Positions 1 through 8,270 of a DNA stretch of 64,000 bases are shown here, piece after piece; the stretch's first letter is position 1, and every line of letters begins with the position of its first letter. A program made the translations under genes and the position numbers. The stretch spans positions 1-64,000 of the forward strand of contig NZ_FQXQ01000003.1 of the NCBI RefSeq assembly GCF_900130035.1. The letters are read 5' to 3'. Below the pieces are notes generated by a model, which was not told the DNA's origin, made no database searches, and saw only the letters and a list, made by a program, of their open reading frames with translations. The DNA comes from Wenyingzhuangia marina. GTDB lineage: Bacteria > Bacteroidota > Bacteroidia > Flavobacteriales > Flavobacteriaceae.

Positions 1-52
1 GCCTATTAGCGCAGATGGTACTAGCAATTGCTGGGAGAGTATGTCATCGCCT
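1..52 (+). rRNA. rrf: 5S ribosomal RNA, 3' end (partial)
   Basis: The first about 52 bases match the 3' half of a bacterial 5S rRNA: the GATGGTACT block followed by GGGAGAGTA and a closing GTC-TCGCC, just before a T-rich tract and a terminator. The 5' part lies outside the window, so this is the end of an rRNA operon read on the plus strand. The exact 3' end is uncertain by a few bases. Confidence 0.8.
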
Positions 53-60
53 TTTTTTAG

Positions 61-95
61 AAACCTCATTCATCTTTTTGAATGAGGTTTTTTTT
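61..95 (+). terminator. Intrinsic terminator of the rRNA operon
   Basis: A perfect 12-bp stem (61-72 with 79-90, starting AAACCTCATTCA) with a 6-nt loop is followed by an unbroken T run to 95. It lies directly after the 5S rRNA end. Confidence 0.85.
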
Positions 96-150
96 GTCCT
101 AAATTTTAATGAAGATGAGTATTAGGTAAATAAAGTTTAAAGTAAATGAA

Positions 151-184
151 AAAAGCCGATGCTATTTCAGTAGCATCGGCTTTT
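151..184 (-). terminator. Intrinsic terminator of the RimB-RimK gene
   Basis: A perfect 13-bp stem, 151-163 (AAAAGCCGATGCT) with 172-184, is flanked by A and T runs on both sides. It lies 25 bases past the stop codon of the minus-strand gene and could also stop plus-strand read-through from the rRNA operon. Confidence 0.8.
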
Positions 185-208
185 AATTTTATTTATAATT
201 CTAATATT

Positions 209-1588
209 TTACGAAGTATATTTCAATCTTTTTTCAATTGCTTGAATAATTGTACCTGCAATATCTTTTCCAGTAGCATTTTCTATTCCTTCTAGTCCTG
301 GAGATGAGTTTACCTCTAGTAATAAAGGCCCTTTATTAGAACGGATTAAATCTACTCCAGCAACAGGAAGATTTAATATTTTAGCAGATTTTAAAGCTAG
401 TTTTTTCTCTTCAGAAGATATTTTGACAATAGATGCTGATCCTCCTTGGTGAATGTTTGCTCTAAATTCTCCTTTAGCGGCAGTCCTTTCAATTGCTGCA
501 ACAACTTTTCCATCAACAACAAAACACCTTAAGTCTTTACCATTTGCTTCTCTAATAAATTCTTGAACTAAAATATTAGCATTTAAACTTTTAAAAGCGT
601 TGATTACTGATTCAGCAGCCTTATTTGTTTCTGCTAATACGACTCCTTTACCTTGTGTACTTTCTAATAATTTAATAATTAATGGAGCACCCCCTACCAT
701 GTGAATTAAATCTTTGGTGTCTAAAGGTGATTTTGCAAAACCTGTTGTGGGAATATGAATATCATTTTTTGAGAACAATTGAGAAGAAAAAAGTTTATCT
801 CTAGAGGAGCTAATAGATTCAGCATCATTTAAACAATATGTTCCTAGTGTTTTAAACATTCTTAATAATGCACAACCATAAAAAGTCATACTTGTTTTAA
901 TTCTTGGTATCACCGCATCAAAATCATTAATAACATTACCACCTCTATAACGTATTTCAGGAGTAGCAGTATCTAACTTCATATAACATTGTTGCACATT
1001 TAAAAAGACCATTTCATGTCCTCTTGCACGTCCTGCTTCCATTAATCTTTTGTTAGAATACAGTTCAGGGTTACTAGCCAAAACAGCAATTTTTAATCCT
1101 GATTTCGTAAGCACAAATGATTTGTACATCTGATCAATTTCTTCAGGACTAATTTTTCCTAAAACAAATTCGTCTGATGGATTAACAATCATTCTATTTT
1201 CCATGGCTTGCCTACCTAAAAGCATCTTGAACTCCATGTTATCCCTATCAGCAAGAGTAAGTTCTATTTCCCAAGAATCATCTCCCATGGTAACATAAGA
1301 TTTGATTACATATCTTTTTTCGGGTATACCAGAAGAACTTTTAACAATTCTATTCCCAACCACTTTTGCTTCACATTCAATAGAAATACTTCTGTTTTCT
1401 GTTAGTGGCTGGATATTGAAACGAACCCAATTTTCTTTGTTTTTTTTGTACGGTGTGATATCTGTTGCTTGAATAGAGGAAGTTTTAGCTCCAGAATCTA
1501 TTCTAGCTTTAATTGCAGGTATTCCTAAATGATTAAAACGACACCATTCTTGATTTCCTACTACTTTTAATTGATTCATAATCTGCAT
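209..1588 (-). CDS. rimK: RimB-RimK fusion: retropepsin-like domain plus ATP-grasp ligase
   Basis: The protein of 459 residues has two parts. Residues about 5-145 resemble the RimB / putative ATP-dependent zinc protease family, with the aspartyl-protease-like motif DSGAKTSSI near residue 32. Residues about 165-455 are a RimK-type ATP-grasp ligase: lysine-rich ATP site ([12 protein letters not shown]), the VQEFI strand, and the metal-binding [15 protein letters not shown] near the end. RimK homologues add glutamate to ribosomal protein S6 or build poly-glutamate. In Proteobacteria RimB is a separate protein, so here both partners are fused. The substrate in this organism is not known. ATGs exist at residues 1 and 4; either could be the start. 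It is transcribed alone, away from the his operon. Confidence 0.88.
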   Translation of the reverse strand: MQIMNQLKVVGNQEWCRFNHLGIPAIKARIDSGAKTSSIQATDITPYKKNKENWVRFNIQPLTENRSISIECEAKVVGNRIVKSSSGIPEKRYVIKSYVTMGDDSWEIELTLADRDNMEFKMLLGRQAMENRMIVNPSDEFVLGKISPEEIDQMYKSFVLTKSGLKIAVLASNPELYSNKRLMEAGRARGHEMVFLNVQQCYMKLDTATPEIRYRGGNVINDFDAVIPRIKTSMTFYGCALLRMFKTLGTYCLNDAESISSSRDKLFSSQLFSKNDIHIPTTGFAKSPLDTKDLIHMVGGAPLIIKLLESTQGKGVVLAETNKAAESVINAFKSLNANILVQEFIREANGKDLRCFVVDGKVVAAIERTAAKGEFRANIHQGGSASIVKISSEEKKLALKSAKILNLPVAGVDLIRSNKGPLLLEVNSSPGLEGIENATGKDIAGTIIQAIEKRLKYTS

Positions 1589-1698
1589 GTTTTGATATAA
1601 TTAACCACAATTATTAGTTAATTATGTTGACTATTTATTATTTTTAAAGATATGGTATTTTCTTTATTTTAAATGCTTTTAAAATCATATTGAATTGT

Positions 1699-1706
1699 TA
1701 TATTTG
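1699..1706 (+). promoter_or_regulatory. -7 promoter element of the his operon
   Basis: TATATTTG fits the Bacteroidota -7 consensus TAnnTTTG. It lies 19 nt before the hisL start codon. I see no clear TTG -33 element at the expected distance, so the call rests on the -7 match and position. Confidence 0.6.
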
Positions 1707-1724
1707 TCGAATAAAATTTAGAAC

Positions 1725-1772
1725 ATGAATTCAGTAAAGTTACATCATCATCACATCCAGTACTGCGCTTAA
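1725..1772 (+). CDS. hisL: his operon leader peptide (attenuation)
   Basis: A 15-codon frame encodes MNSVKLHHHHIQYCA, with four consecutive His codons (CAT CAT CAT CAC, 1743-1754), and is followed by an intrinsic terminator and then hisG. This is the hallmark of ribosome-mediated attenuation: ribosome stalling at His codons under histidine shortage would favour read-through. The stop codon lies inside the palindrome CGCTTAAGCG (1766-1775). Bases 1757-1781 can form a small bulged stem that might be the pause hairpin. I could not draw a convincing antiterminator by eye. Confidence 0.88.
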   Translation: MNSVKLHHHHIQYCA

Positions 1773-1814
1773 GCGAGTTGGAAGGATTATGTTGTAATGT
1801 AAACATATATTTTC

Positions 1815-1847
1815 AAACCCGTTTGAGCTGTCTCGAACGGGTTTTTT
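1815..1847 (+). terminator. his operon attenuator
   Basis: A 13-bp stem pairs 1815-1827 (AAACCCGTTTGAG) with 1832-1844 around a CTGT loop, with one G-T pair, followed by a T run. It stands between hisL and hisG, 30 bases before the hisG start. Confidence 0.88.
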
Positions 1848-1877
1848 ATTTTAAAAATTGATATAAACTATATACTA

Positions 1878-2735
1878 ATGAGCACGTTAAAAATTGCCAT
1901 TCAAAAATCAGGAAGATTAAATGAGGATTCTTTGCAACTATTAAAAGAGTGTGGAATTTCTATTGATCATCGTAATGCACAGTTAAAAGCTACGGCGAGA
2001 AATTTTCCTTTAGAAGTTTTTTATTTAAGAAATGGAGATATTCCTCAGTATTTAGAAGATGGAGTGGTAGATATTGCAATTTTAGGAGAAAACACTTTGA
2101 TTGAAAAAGGTGAAAACTTACCTATTGTTGAACGTTTAGGTTTTTCTAAATGTAAAGTTTCTTTAGCGGTTCCAAAAGGAGTAGATTATAAAGATATTTC
2201 ATATTTTGAAGGGAAGCGTATTGCAACAAGCTATACAAATACATTAGAAAAATATTTAAAGGAGAAAAACATCAATGCAACTTTTCATAAAATTGCAGGG
2301 TCTGTAGAAATTGCTCCAAATATTGGTTTGGCTGATGGAATTTGTGATATTGTAAGTTCTGGAGGAACTTTATTTGCGAATGGTTTAAAAGAAGCAGAAG
2401 TAATGTTTTGGTCTGAGGCAGTATTGACAAAATCGCCAGTATTATCTCCTGAAAAACAAGCGTTGTTAGATAAATTACAGTTTAGAATTCAAGCAATTTT
2501 AAAAGGTCGTGCTAACAGATATGTTTTATTAAATGCTCCTAATGATAAAGTAGATGATATTATCAAGGTTATTCCAGGAATGAAATCTCCAACAGTTTTA
2601 CCATTGGCACAAGAAGGATGGAGTTCTATACATACAGTAATTCCAAAAGATAAATTCTGGGAAATTCTAGATGAGTTAAAAACTTTAGGAGCAGAAGGTA
2701 TTTTAACTACGGAAATTGAAAAGATGGTTTTATAA
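1878..2735 (+). CDS. hisG: ATP phosphoribosyltransferase, long form
   Basis: HisG catalyses the first step of histidine synthesis, joining ATP and PRPP to give phosphoribosyl-ATP in the cytoplasm. At 285 residues it is the long form. The catalytic part includes the VDIAILGENTLIEKG stretch and the PRPP-binding region around GLADGICDIVSSGG. The C-terminal about 75 residues (TVLPLAQEGWSSIHTVI onward) form the ACT-like regulatory domain that binds histidine, so feedback inhibition acts on top of the upstream attenuator. It is the first structural gene of the operon. No HisZ partner is needed for this form. Confidence 0.97.
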   Translation: MSTLKIAIQKSGRLNEDSLQLLKECGISIDHRNAQLKATARNFPLEVFYLRNGDIPQYLEDGVVDIAILGENTLIEKGENLPIVERLGFSKCKVSLAVPKGVDYKDISYFEGKRIATSYTNTLEKYLKEKNINATFHKIAGSVEIAPNIGLADGICDIVSSGGTLFANGLKEAEVMFWSEAVLTKSPVLSPEKQALLDKLQFRIQAILKGRANRYVLLNAPNDKVDDIIKVIPGMKSPTVLPLAQEGWSSIHTVIPKDKFWEILDELKTLGAEGILTTEIEKMVL

Positions 2736-2736
2736 T

Positions 2737-2811
2737 AGTACAAAGTAAAAGTATAAAGTACAAAACAGCGTAGCTATGGTACTTAATACTCAATACTCAG
2801 TACTCAGTACT
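2737..2811 (+). repeat. Periodic inverted repeat, hisG-hisD spacer
   Basis: The left arm (2737-2761) and right arm (2779-2811) are imperfect inverted repeats built from about 7-base units, AGTAC then units close to WNAGTAY. The right arm holds five units with regular spacing; the left arm is one unit shorter. The loop contains AGCGTAGCT. It fills nearly the whole spacer and belongs with the tracts at 6441, 7120/7503 and 8259. Confidence 0.75.
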
Positions 2812-2819
2812 AAAAGTAA

Positions 2820-4106
2820 ATGAAAACATATAACAATCCAGCAAAAAATACATGGGCAGCAATTACCCAACGTCCTGCTAAAGAAGCGAATACGTTAGGA
2901 GCAACTGTAAAAGCTGTTTTTGAAGATATTAAAGAGAACGGTGATCAGGCTTTAAAAAATTACACAGAGAAGTTTGATGGTGTAATTTTGTCAGATTTAA
3001 AAGTTTCTCAACAAGAAATAGACAATGCAATTCCTTTGGTTTCACAAGAATTAAAAGACGCTATTGTATTGGCTAAAAACAATGTAGAAAAGTTTCATGC
3101 CTTTCAAAAAATTGAGAAAAAAGTAATTTCTACAGTCAATGGGGTAGATTGTTGGCAAGAAATGAAGCCTATAGAAAAAGTAGGTTTGTACATTCCAGGA
3201 GGTTCAGCACCTTTGTTTTCTACTATTTTAATGTTAGGAGTTCCTGCAAAAATTGCCGGAGCTACAAAAATAGTTTTATGCACACCTCCATCAAAAGACG
3301 GTACTATTAATCCAGCAATTTTATTTGCTGCTCAGTTGGTAGGTGTTACAGAAATTTATAAGTTGGGAGGAATTCAGGCCATTGCAGCGATGACTTACGG
3401 GACGGAATCTGTACCAAGTGTTTATAAAATATTTGGACCTGGAAACCAGTTTGTAACAGCAGCAAAACAATACGCTTTAACACAAGGATTGGCTATTGAT
3501 ATGCCAGCTGGACCAAGTGAAGTTATGGTTGTTGCCGATAAGGATGCAGATGCTAGTTTTGTAGTTGCAGATTTATTATCACAAGCAGAACACGGTGCTG
3601 ACAGTCAAGTGATTTTAGTAACGGAATCTCAAAAATTAATTGATGAAGTTCAAATTGAGTTAGAAAAACAATTAGCTGAATTACCAAGACAAGAAGTAGC
3701 AAGATTGGCTATAGAAAATTCTAGTGCTATTTTAATAGATAGTATTGATGCTCAAAACGAATTGATTAACGAATATGCTCCAGAACATTTAATTTTAAAT
3801 GTATTAAATGAGGATGTGTATTTGGATAAAATAGTGAATGCAGGTTCTGTATTTATTGGTCCTTTAACACCAGAAAGTGCGGGGGATTATGCATCAGGAA
3901 CCAATCATACTTTGCCAACCAATGGATACGCAAGAATGTATAGCGGAGTAAATTTAGACGCATTTACAAAAAAAATCACTTATCAAAAAATAACAGCAGA
4001 AGGAATTCAGAATATTGGTCCTGCAATTGAATTGATGGCAGCAGCAGAAGGATTAGATGCTCATAAAAATGCAGTGACTTTAAGGTTGAATAGTTTAAAA
4101 AAATAG
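2820..4106 (+). CDS. hisD: Histidinol dehydrogenase
   Basis: HisD oxidises L-histidinol to L-histidine in two NAD-dependent steps with a zinc ion. The 428-residue length is typical. Family motifs are visible: the NAD-binding PGGSAPLFSTILM stretch, FGPGNQFVTAAK, DMPAGPSEVMV, the zinc/catalytic SQAEHGADSQ, and NEYAPEHL. The start ATG directly follows the spacer repeat. The gene ends at 4106, with its stop codon touching the next repeat arm. Confidence 0.97.
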   Translation: MKTYNNPAKNTWAAITQRPAKEANTLGATVKAVFEDIKENGDQALKNYTEKFDGVILSDLKVSQQEIDNAIPLVSQELKDAIVLAKNNVEKFHAFQKIEKKVISTVNGVDCWQEMKPIEKVGLYIPGGSAPLFSTILMLGVPAKIAGATKIVLCTPPSKDGTINPAILFAAQLVGVTEIYKLGGIQAIAAMTYGTESVPSVYKIFGPGNQFVTAAKQYALTQGLAIDMPAGPSEVMVVADKDADASFVVADLLSQAEHGADSQVILVTESQKLIDEVQIELEKQLAELPRQEVARLAIENSSAILIDSIDAQNELINEYAPEHLILNVLNEDVYLDKIVNAGSVFIGPLTPESAGDYASGTNHTLPTNGYARMYSGVNLDAFTKKITYQKITAEGIQNIGPAIELMAAAEGLDAHKNAVTLRLNSLKK

Positions 4107-4173
4107 TTTATAGTTGATGGTTTTTAGTTATTAGTACTAACAGCCAACAACTAACAACCAACAACCAACAACT
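4105..4173 (+). repeat. Periodic inverted repeat, hisD-hisC spacer
   Basis: Same architecture as the other his spacers but another sequence. The left arm (4105-4138) has heptads close to AGTTNNT. The right arm (4139-4173) is five consecutive heptads of the type AACARCY, the complement of RGYTGTT. The last unit abuts the hisC ATG. The stop codon of hisD overlaps the first left unit. Confidence 0.7.
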
Positions 4174-5220
4174 ATGATGAAATTTAATTTAAAAAATATA
4201 ATCAGAGAAAATGTAGCCAATATGAAGGCTTACTCTTCAGCAAGAGATGAGTTTCAGGGAGCTACTGATGATATGGTGTTTTTGGATGCGAATGAAAATC
4301 CATTTGAGAATGGAGTGAATCGTTATCCTGATCCGATGCAGAAAACTGTAAAATCGGAATTGGCAAAAATTAAAGGAGTTGCTCAAGAAAATATTTTGTT
4401 AGGAAATGGTTCTGATGAAGTAATAGACTTGATTTTACGTGCTTTTTGTGAGCCTAAACAAGACAATATCATCACTTTGCCACCTTCTTACGGAATGTAT
4501 GATGTGTCGGCAAATTTGAATAATATCACAATTAAAGAAGTTCCTTTAAAAGAAAATTTTCAACCGAATGTGTCTAAAATATTAGAAACAGTTGATGAAA
4601 ATACAAAGGTGATTTTCTTATGTTCTCCAAATAACCCATCTGGGAATTTGTTTGACTATGCCAATGTAAAAGCTATTGTAGAAGGTTTTAATGGATTAGT
4701 AGTAGTAGATGAAGCATATATCGATTTTGCCTCTGAGCCAAGTTGGGTAACTAGATTATCAAAACATCCGAATTTAATTGTAAGTCAAACCATGTCTAAA
4801 GCTTATGGTATGGCGGGAATTCGTTTGGGAGTTTGCTATGCATCTAAAGAAATTATTTCGGTACTAAATAAAATAAAACCTCCTTATAACATCAACGAAT
4901 TAACACAACAAAAAGCTTTAGAGCGTTTGCTAGCCTATGAAGATGTACAAGAGGAGATTGAAGCTGTTTTGGTAGAACGTGATAATTTAGAAATTGCATT
5001 AAAAGAGGTTTCTTTTGTAGAAAAAATTTATCCAAGCGATGCTAATTTTTTATTGGTAAAAGTAGATGATGCAACCAAGCGATACAATCAATTGATAGAA
5101 AAAGGAATTGTAGTTAGAAATAGAACTACACAGTTATTGTGTGAAAATACTTTGCGCTTTACAGTCGGAACAATTAAGGAGAACATTGCTTTGATGAAAG
5201 CTTTGAAGGAGTTAGAGTAA
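4174..5220 (+). CDS. hisC: Histidinol-phosphate aminotransferase
   Basis: This PLP-dependent class II aminotransferase converts imidazole-acetol phosphate plus glutamate to histidinol phosphate. Length 348 residues. The PLP lysine lies in SQTMSKAYGMAGIRLG; the substrate and cofactor regions DANENPF, LGNGSDEVIDL, CSPNNPSGN and VVDEAYIDF are present. Two adjacent ATGs (4174 and 4177) are possible starts; the first abuts the upstream repeat. Fourth gene of the his transcription unit counting hisL. Confidence 0.97.
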   Translation: MMKFNLKNIIRENVANMKAYSSARDEFQGATDDMVFLDANENPFENGVNRYPDPMQKTVKSELAKIKGVAQENILLGNGSDEVIDLILRAFCEPKQDNIITLPPSYGMYDVSANLNNITIKEVPLKENFQPNVSKILETVDENTKVIFLCSPNNPSGNLFDYANVKAIVEGFNGLVVVDEAYIDFASEPSWVTRLSKHPNLIVSQTMSKAYGMAGIRLGVCYASKEIISVLNKIKPPYNINELTQQKALERLLAYEDVQEEIEAVLVERDNLEIALKEVSFVEKIYPSDANFLLVKVDDATKRYNQLIEKGIVVRNRTTQLLCENTLRFTVGTIKENIALMKALKELE

Positions 5221-5287
5221 AAGAAGTTAAGAATTAAAGAAGTTAAGTAAGTGGTAGTCTTTTTGCCTTTTACTTTTATCTAGATAC
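5221..5287 (+). repeat. Degenerate periodic inverted repeat, hisC-hisB spacer
   Basis: The left part has repeated AGTTAAG-like units and the right part (about 5258-5287) the complementary CTTTT/ACTTTT/ATACT units. Pairing is weak (about half the positions by eye), so this is the most decayed or least certain member of the spacer repeats. Confidence 0.4.
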
Positions 5288-5294
5288 TGAAAAG

Positions 5295-6434
5295 ATGAAA
5301 AAAGTTTTATTTATAGATAGAGATGGTACACTTTGTATTGAACCACCTGTAGATTATCAATTAGATAGTTTAGAAAAGTTAGAATTTTATCCAAAGGTTT
5401 TTCGTTACATGGCAAGAATTGCTGAAGAATTGGATTATGAGTTGGTAATGGTAACCAACCAAGATGGATTGGGAACAGATTCTTTTCCTGAAGATACTTT
5501 CTGGCCAGCTCAAAACAAAGTAATTCAAGCTTTTGAAAACGAAGGGGTAATTTTTAGCGCAGTTCATATAGATAAAACATTTCCTCATGAAAATGCTCCA
5601 ACTCGTAAACCAAGAACCGGTTTGTTAACGCAGTATTTTGATAAAGAAAAATACGATTTAGAAAATTCTTTTGTGTTAGGAGATAGAATTACCGACATGG
5701 AATTGGCTAAAAACTTAGGAGCAAAAGGAATCTTTTTATCAGAGAATCCTGAATTGGGTGCAGAGGAAGTTGAAGCAGATGTAAAAGCAATTCACGATTG
5801 TATTGCCTTAACTTCTACCGATTGGAAAGAAATCTACGAGTTTTTAAAATTAGAAGATAGAGTTTCTGAAATCACAAGAAATACCAATGAAACCAAGATT
5901 TACATCAAACTAAATTTAGATGGTTCTGGTAAAAATGATATTTCTACAGGAGTCAAGTTTTTTGACCATATGTTAGATCAAATTGGTCGTCATGGAGCAA
6001 TGGATTTAACTGTAAAAGTAGATGGAGATTTAGAGGTTGATGAACATCACACCATAGAAGATACCATGATTGCTTTAGGAGAATTATTCAACAAAGCATT
6101 AGGAAATAAATTAGGAATAGAGCGTTACGGTTTCTGTTTGCCAATGGACGATTGTTTGGCACAAGCTGCCGTTGATTTTGGCGGAAGACCTTGGTTGGTT
6201 TGGGAAGCTGATTTTAAACGTGAAATGATTGGAGATATGCCAACTGAAATGTTTTTACATTTGTTTAAATCTTTTACTGATGGAGCAAAATGTAATTTAA
6301 ACATCAAAGCAGAAGGAGATAATGAACATCACAAAATAGAAGGTATTTTTAAAGCTTTTGCAAAGGCAATGAAAATGGCTGTAAAACGTGATGCAAATAA
6401 AATGTTTTTACCAAGTACAAAAGGTTTGCTTTAG
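5295..6434 (+). CDS. hisB: Bifunctional histidinol-phosphatase / imidazoleglycerol-phosphate dehydratase
   Basis: The N-terminal about 165 residues are a HAD-family histidinol-phosphatase (nucleophile motif FIDRDGTL at residue 6, later [19 protein letters not shown]). The C-terminal about 195 residues are IGP dehydratase with its metal-binding motifs [22 protein letters not shown] and [17 protein letters not shown]. The 379-residue length fits the fused enterobacterial-type HisB, which carries out steps 6 and 8 of the pathway. The stop codon lies in a short palindrome, TTTGCT-TT-AGCAAA (6425-6438), right before the next spacer repeat. Confidence 0.97.
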   Translation: MKKVLFIDRDGTLCIEPPVDYQLDSLEKLEFYPKVFRYMARIAEELDYELVMVTNQDGLGTDSFPEDTFWPAQNKVIQAFENEGVIFSAVHIDKTFPHENAPTRKPRTGLLTQYFDKEKYDLENSFVLGDRITDMELAKNLGAKGIFLSENPELGAEEVEADVKAIHDCIALTSTDWKEIYEFLKLEDRVSEITRNTNETKIYIKLNLDGSGKNDISTGVKFFDHMLDQIGRHGAMDLTVKVDGDLEVDEHHTIEDTMIALGELFNKALGNKLGIERYGFCLPMDDCLAQAAVDFGGRPWLVWEADFKREMIGDMPTEMFLHLFKSFTDGAKCNLNIKAEGDNEHHKIEGIFKAFAKAMKMAVKRDANKMFLPSTKGLL

Positions 6435-6440
6435 CAAAAC

Positions 6441-6523
6441 AGTACAAAGTACTGAGTAAAGAGTATTAAGTTTTAGCGGTACTGCTGTATTAACTTTGTA
6501 CTTTGTACTATGTACTCAATACT
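6441..6523 (+). repeat. Periodic inverted repeat, hisB-hisH spacer
   Basis: This is the clearest member. Two 32-base arms (6441-6472 and 6492-6523) each split as 5+7+7+7+6, with the core AGTA (or its complement TACT) at the same phase in every unit. The loop is 19 bases and contains AGCGGTACTGCT. The arms pair at the core of each unit and differ at the variable bases. Confidence 0.8.
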
Positions 6524-6530
6524 AAAATAT

Positions 6531-7112
6531 ATGAAAATAGTAATTATAAACTACGGAGCTGGAAATATACAATCTATCCGATTTGCTATAGAGCGATTAG
6601 GATATGAGGCTGTTTTGAGTAATGATGTTGAAGAAATAAAGAGTGCTGATAAAGTAATTTTTCCAGGAGTGGGAGAAGCTAGTTCAGCAATGAAAATGTT
6701 AAAAGCTACAGGATTAGATACTGTAATTCCGATCTTAACACAGCCTGTTTTGGGTATTTGTTTAGGAATGCAGTTGATGTGTAAATATTCTGAAGAAGGA
6801 GATACAACAGGATTAGGAATTTTTGATGTTGATGTAAAACGTTTTGAAAACATTGTAAAAGTACCTCAAATAGGATGGAACCAAATTAAAGGTTTGGGTT
6901 CTAAGATTTTTAATGATGTAAAAGAAGGAGCTTATATGTATTTGGTACATAGTTATTATGCTCCATTAACAAAAGAAACCATTGCTACGACAGAATACGG
7001 AGTGCAATATTCTACAGCTTTGCAAAAAGCTAATTTTTACGGAGTGCAATTCCACCCAGAAAAAAGTAGTACAGACGGAGCAAAGATTTTAGAGAATTTC
7101 CTCAATCTTTAG
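6531..7112 (+). CDS. hisH: Imidazole glycerol phosphate synthase, glutamine amidotransferase subunit
   Basis: HisH hydrolyses glutamine and channels ammonia to HisF for IGP and AICAR formation. Class I glutamine amidotransferase signatures: INYGAGNIQS at the N-terminus, the nucleophile elbow GICLGMQLM, and the His-Glu pair in QFHPEKSS. I place the start at ATG 6531 (MKIVIINYG, 193 residues). An in-frame ATG at 6510 lies inside the repeat arm and adds residues not expected in the family. The stop codon sits in a perfect 9-bp palindrome with a TT loop (7100-7119). Confidence 0.96.
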   Translation: MKIVIINYGAGNIQSIRFAIERLGYEAVLSNDVEEIKSADKVIFPGVGEASSAMKMLKATGLDTVIPILTQPVLGICLGMQLMCKYSEEGDTTGLGIFDVDVKRFENIVKVPQIGWNQIKGLGSKIFNDVKEGAYMYLVHSYYAPLTKETIATTEYGVQYSTALQKANFYGVQFHPEKSSTDGAKILENFLNL

Positions 7113-7119
7113 ATTGAGG

Positions 7120-7151
7120 GTACAGAGTAGTTAGTACAAAGTAATGAGTTT
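7120..7151 (+). repeat. Left arm of the repeat enclosing the four-helix-bundle gene
   Basis: Thirty-two bases in heptad phase with AGTA cores (AGAGTAG, TTAGTAC, AAAGTAA, TGAGTTT), ending at the base before the ATG at 7152. Its inverted partner is 7503-7534. Confidence 0.75.
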
Positions 7152-7502
7152 ATGAATAAGTATCAGGATTTAAAAATATGGGAAAAGTCAATGGAATTGG
7201 TTGAGAAAACCTATTTATTGATGAAACTATTACCTGATGAAGAAAAGTTTGGACTGGTTAGTCAAATTAAAAGATGTAGTGTTTCTATTCCTTCAAATAT
7301 TGCAGAAGGAGCTGGAAGAAATTCAAATAATGAGTTTAAACATTTTTTAAGTATCGCAAATGGTTCTACTACAGAATTAGAAACACAAATATTATTAACG
7401 GTTAGATTACATCTAGTTGATAAAAATGAAATTCAAGAAATATTAAATTTATGTACTGAAATAAAGAAGATGAATTATGCTCTTCAAAAAAGTTTAAGTT
7501 AA
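7152..7502 (+). CDS. Four helix bundle protein (TIGR02436 / S23 family) inserted in the his operon
   Basis: The 116-residue protein matches the family first seen as ORFs in 23S rRNA intervening sequences (S23 / bIVS type): N-terminal YQDLKIWEKSMELVEKTY, the hallmark SIPSNIAEGAGR, then NEFKHFLSIANGSTTELETQ. It is all-helical and cytoplasmic. Relatives include the Avd accessory protein of diversity-generating retroelements; the role of free-standing copies is unknown. It has no place in histidine synthesis, yet lies between hisH and hisA in the same direction. The reading frame occupies exactly the loop between two inverted heptad arms, 7120-7151 and 7503-7534. No rRNA is nearby. Family call is firm; function is not. 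Confidence 0.9.
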   Translation: MNKYQDLKIWEKSMELVEKTYLLMKLLPDEEKFGLVSQIKRCSVSIPSNIAEGAGRNSNNEFKHFLSIANGSTTELETQILLTVRLHLVDKNEIQEILNLCTEIKKMNYALQKSLS

Positions 7503-7534
7503 AACTTACTACTTTGTACTCAGTACTTAATACT
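7503..7534 (+). repeat. Right arm of the repeat enclosing the four-helix-bundle gene
   Basis: Thirty-two bases starting directly after the TAA stop, complementary in heptad phase to 7120-7151. Its reverse complement reads AGTAT, TAAGTAC, TGAGTAC, AAAGTAG, TAAGTT, the same 5+7+7+7+6 layout as at 6441-6523. Confidence 0.75.
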
Positions 7535-7541
7535 ATTATAA

Positions 7542-8270
7542 ATGAGAATAATACCAGCCATAGACATTATAGACGGACAATGTGTACGTTTGTCAAAAGG
7601 AGATTATAACACAAAAAAAGTTTACAACGAAAATCCATTAGAAATTGCTAAGCAGTTTGAAGCACATGGAATAGAACATTTACATTTGGTAGATTTAGAC
7701 GGTGCAAAAGCAAGTCATATTGTAAACCACAAAGTATTAGAAGAAATAGCAACCAAAACTTCTTTAAAAATTGATTTTGGTGGTGGGTTAAAAACAGATG
7801 AAGATTTAAAAATAGCTTTTGAATCTGGAGCTACTCAAATTACAGGAGGAAGTATTGCTGTTAAAAATGCGGATGTTTTTAAAGGTTGGATTGCTAAGTT
7901 TGGTGCAGATAAAATTATTTTAGGAGCAGATGCAAATAATGAAAAAATTGCAGTTAGCGGATGGTTAGAAGAATCTGATGAAGATTTGATTCCTTTTATT
8001 CAAGGATATCAAAAAGAAGGAATTCAATATGTAATTTGTACAGACATTGCTAAAGATGGAATGTTACAAGGACCATCATTTGACTTGTATGAAAAAATAT
8101 TAAAAGATTGTCCTAACGTAAAGTTAATTGCAAGTGGAGGAATTTCTACTTTTGATGAATTACCTCGTTTAAAAGATTTAGGGTGTGAAGGAACCATTGT
8201 TGGAAAAGCGATTTATGAAAATAGAATTAGCTTAAAACAATTGGAGAATTTTATTATTAGTACAAAGTAA
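7542..8270 (+). CDS. hisA: ProFAR isomerase (HisA)
   Basis: HisA is the TIM-barrel isomerase that opens the ribose ring of ProFAR to give PRFAR. The 242 residues show the half-barrel phosphate motifs [13 protein letters not shown] / [10 protein letters not shown] and [18 protein letters not shown] / [12 protein letters not shown] / [12 protein letters not shown], and the catalytic aspartates in [18 protein letters not shown] and TDIAKDG. Unusually, the last three codons (STK) and the stop are supplied by the spacer repeat that begins at 8259, so the C-terminus has been shaped by that element. Confidence 0.97.
   Translation: MRIIPAIDIIDGQCVRLSKGDYNTKKVYNENPLEIAKQFEAHGIEHLHLVDLDGAKASHIVNHKVLEEIATKTSLKIDFGGGLKTDEDLKIAFESGATQITGGSIAVKNADVFKGWIAKFGADKIILGADANNEKIAVSGWLEESDEDLIPFIQGYQKEGIQYVICTDIAKDGMLQGPSFDLYEKILKDCPNVKLIASGGISTFDELPRLKDLGCEGTIVGKAIYENRISLKQLENFIISTK

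Noticed and set aside
6510-6530. Upstream ATG start for hisH
   Set aside because: It lies within the right arm of the repeat and adds seven residues not found at the start of HisH proteins.
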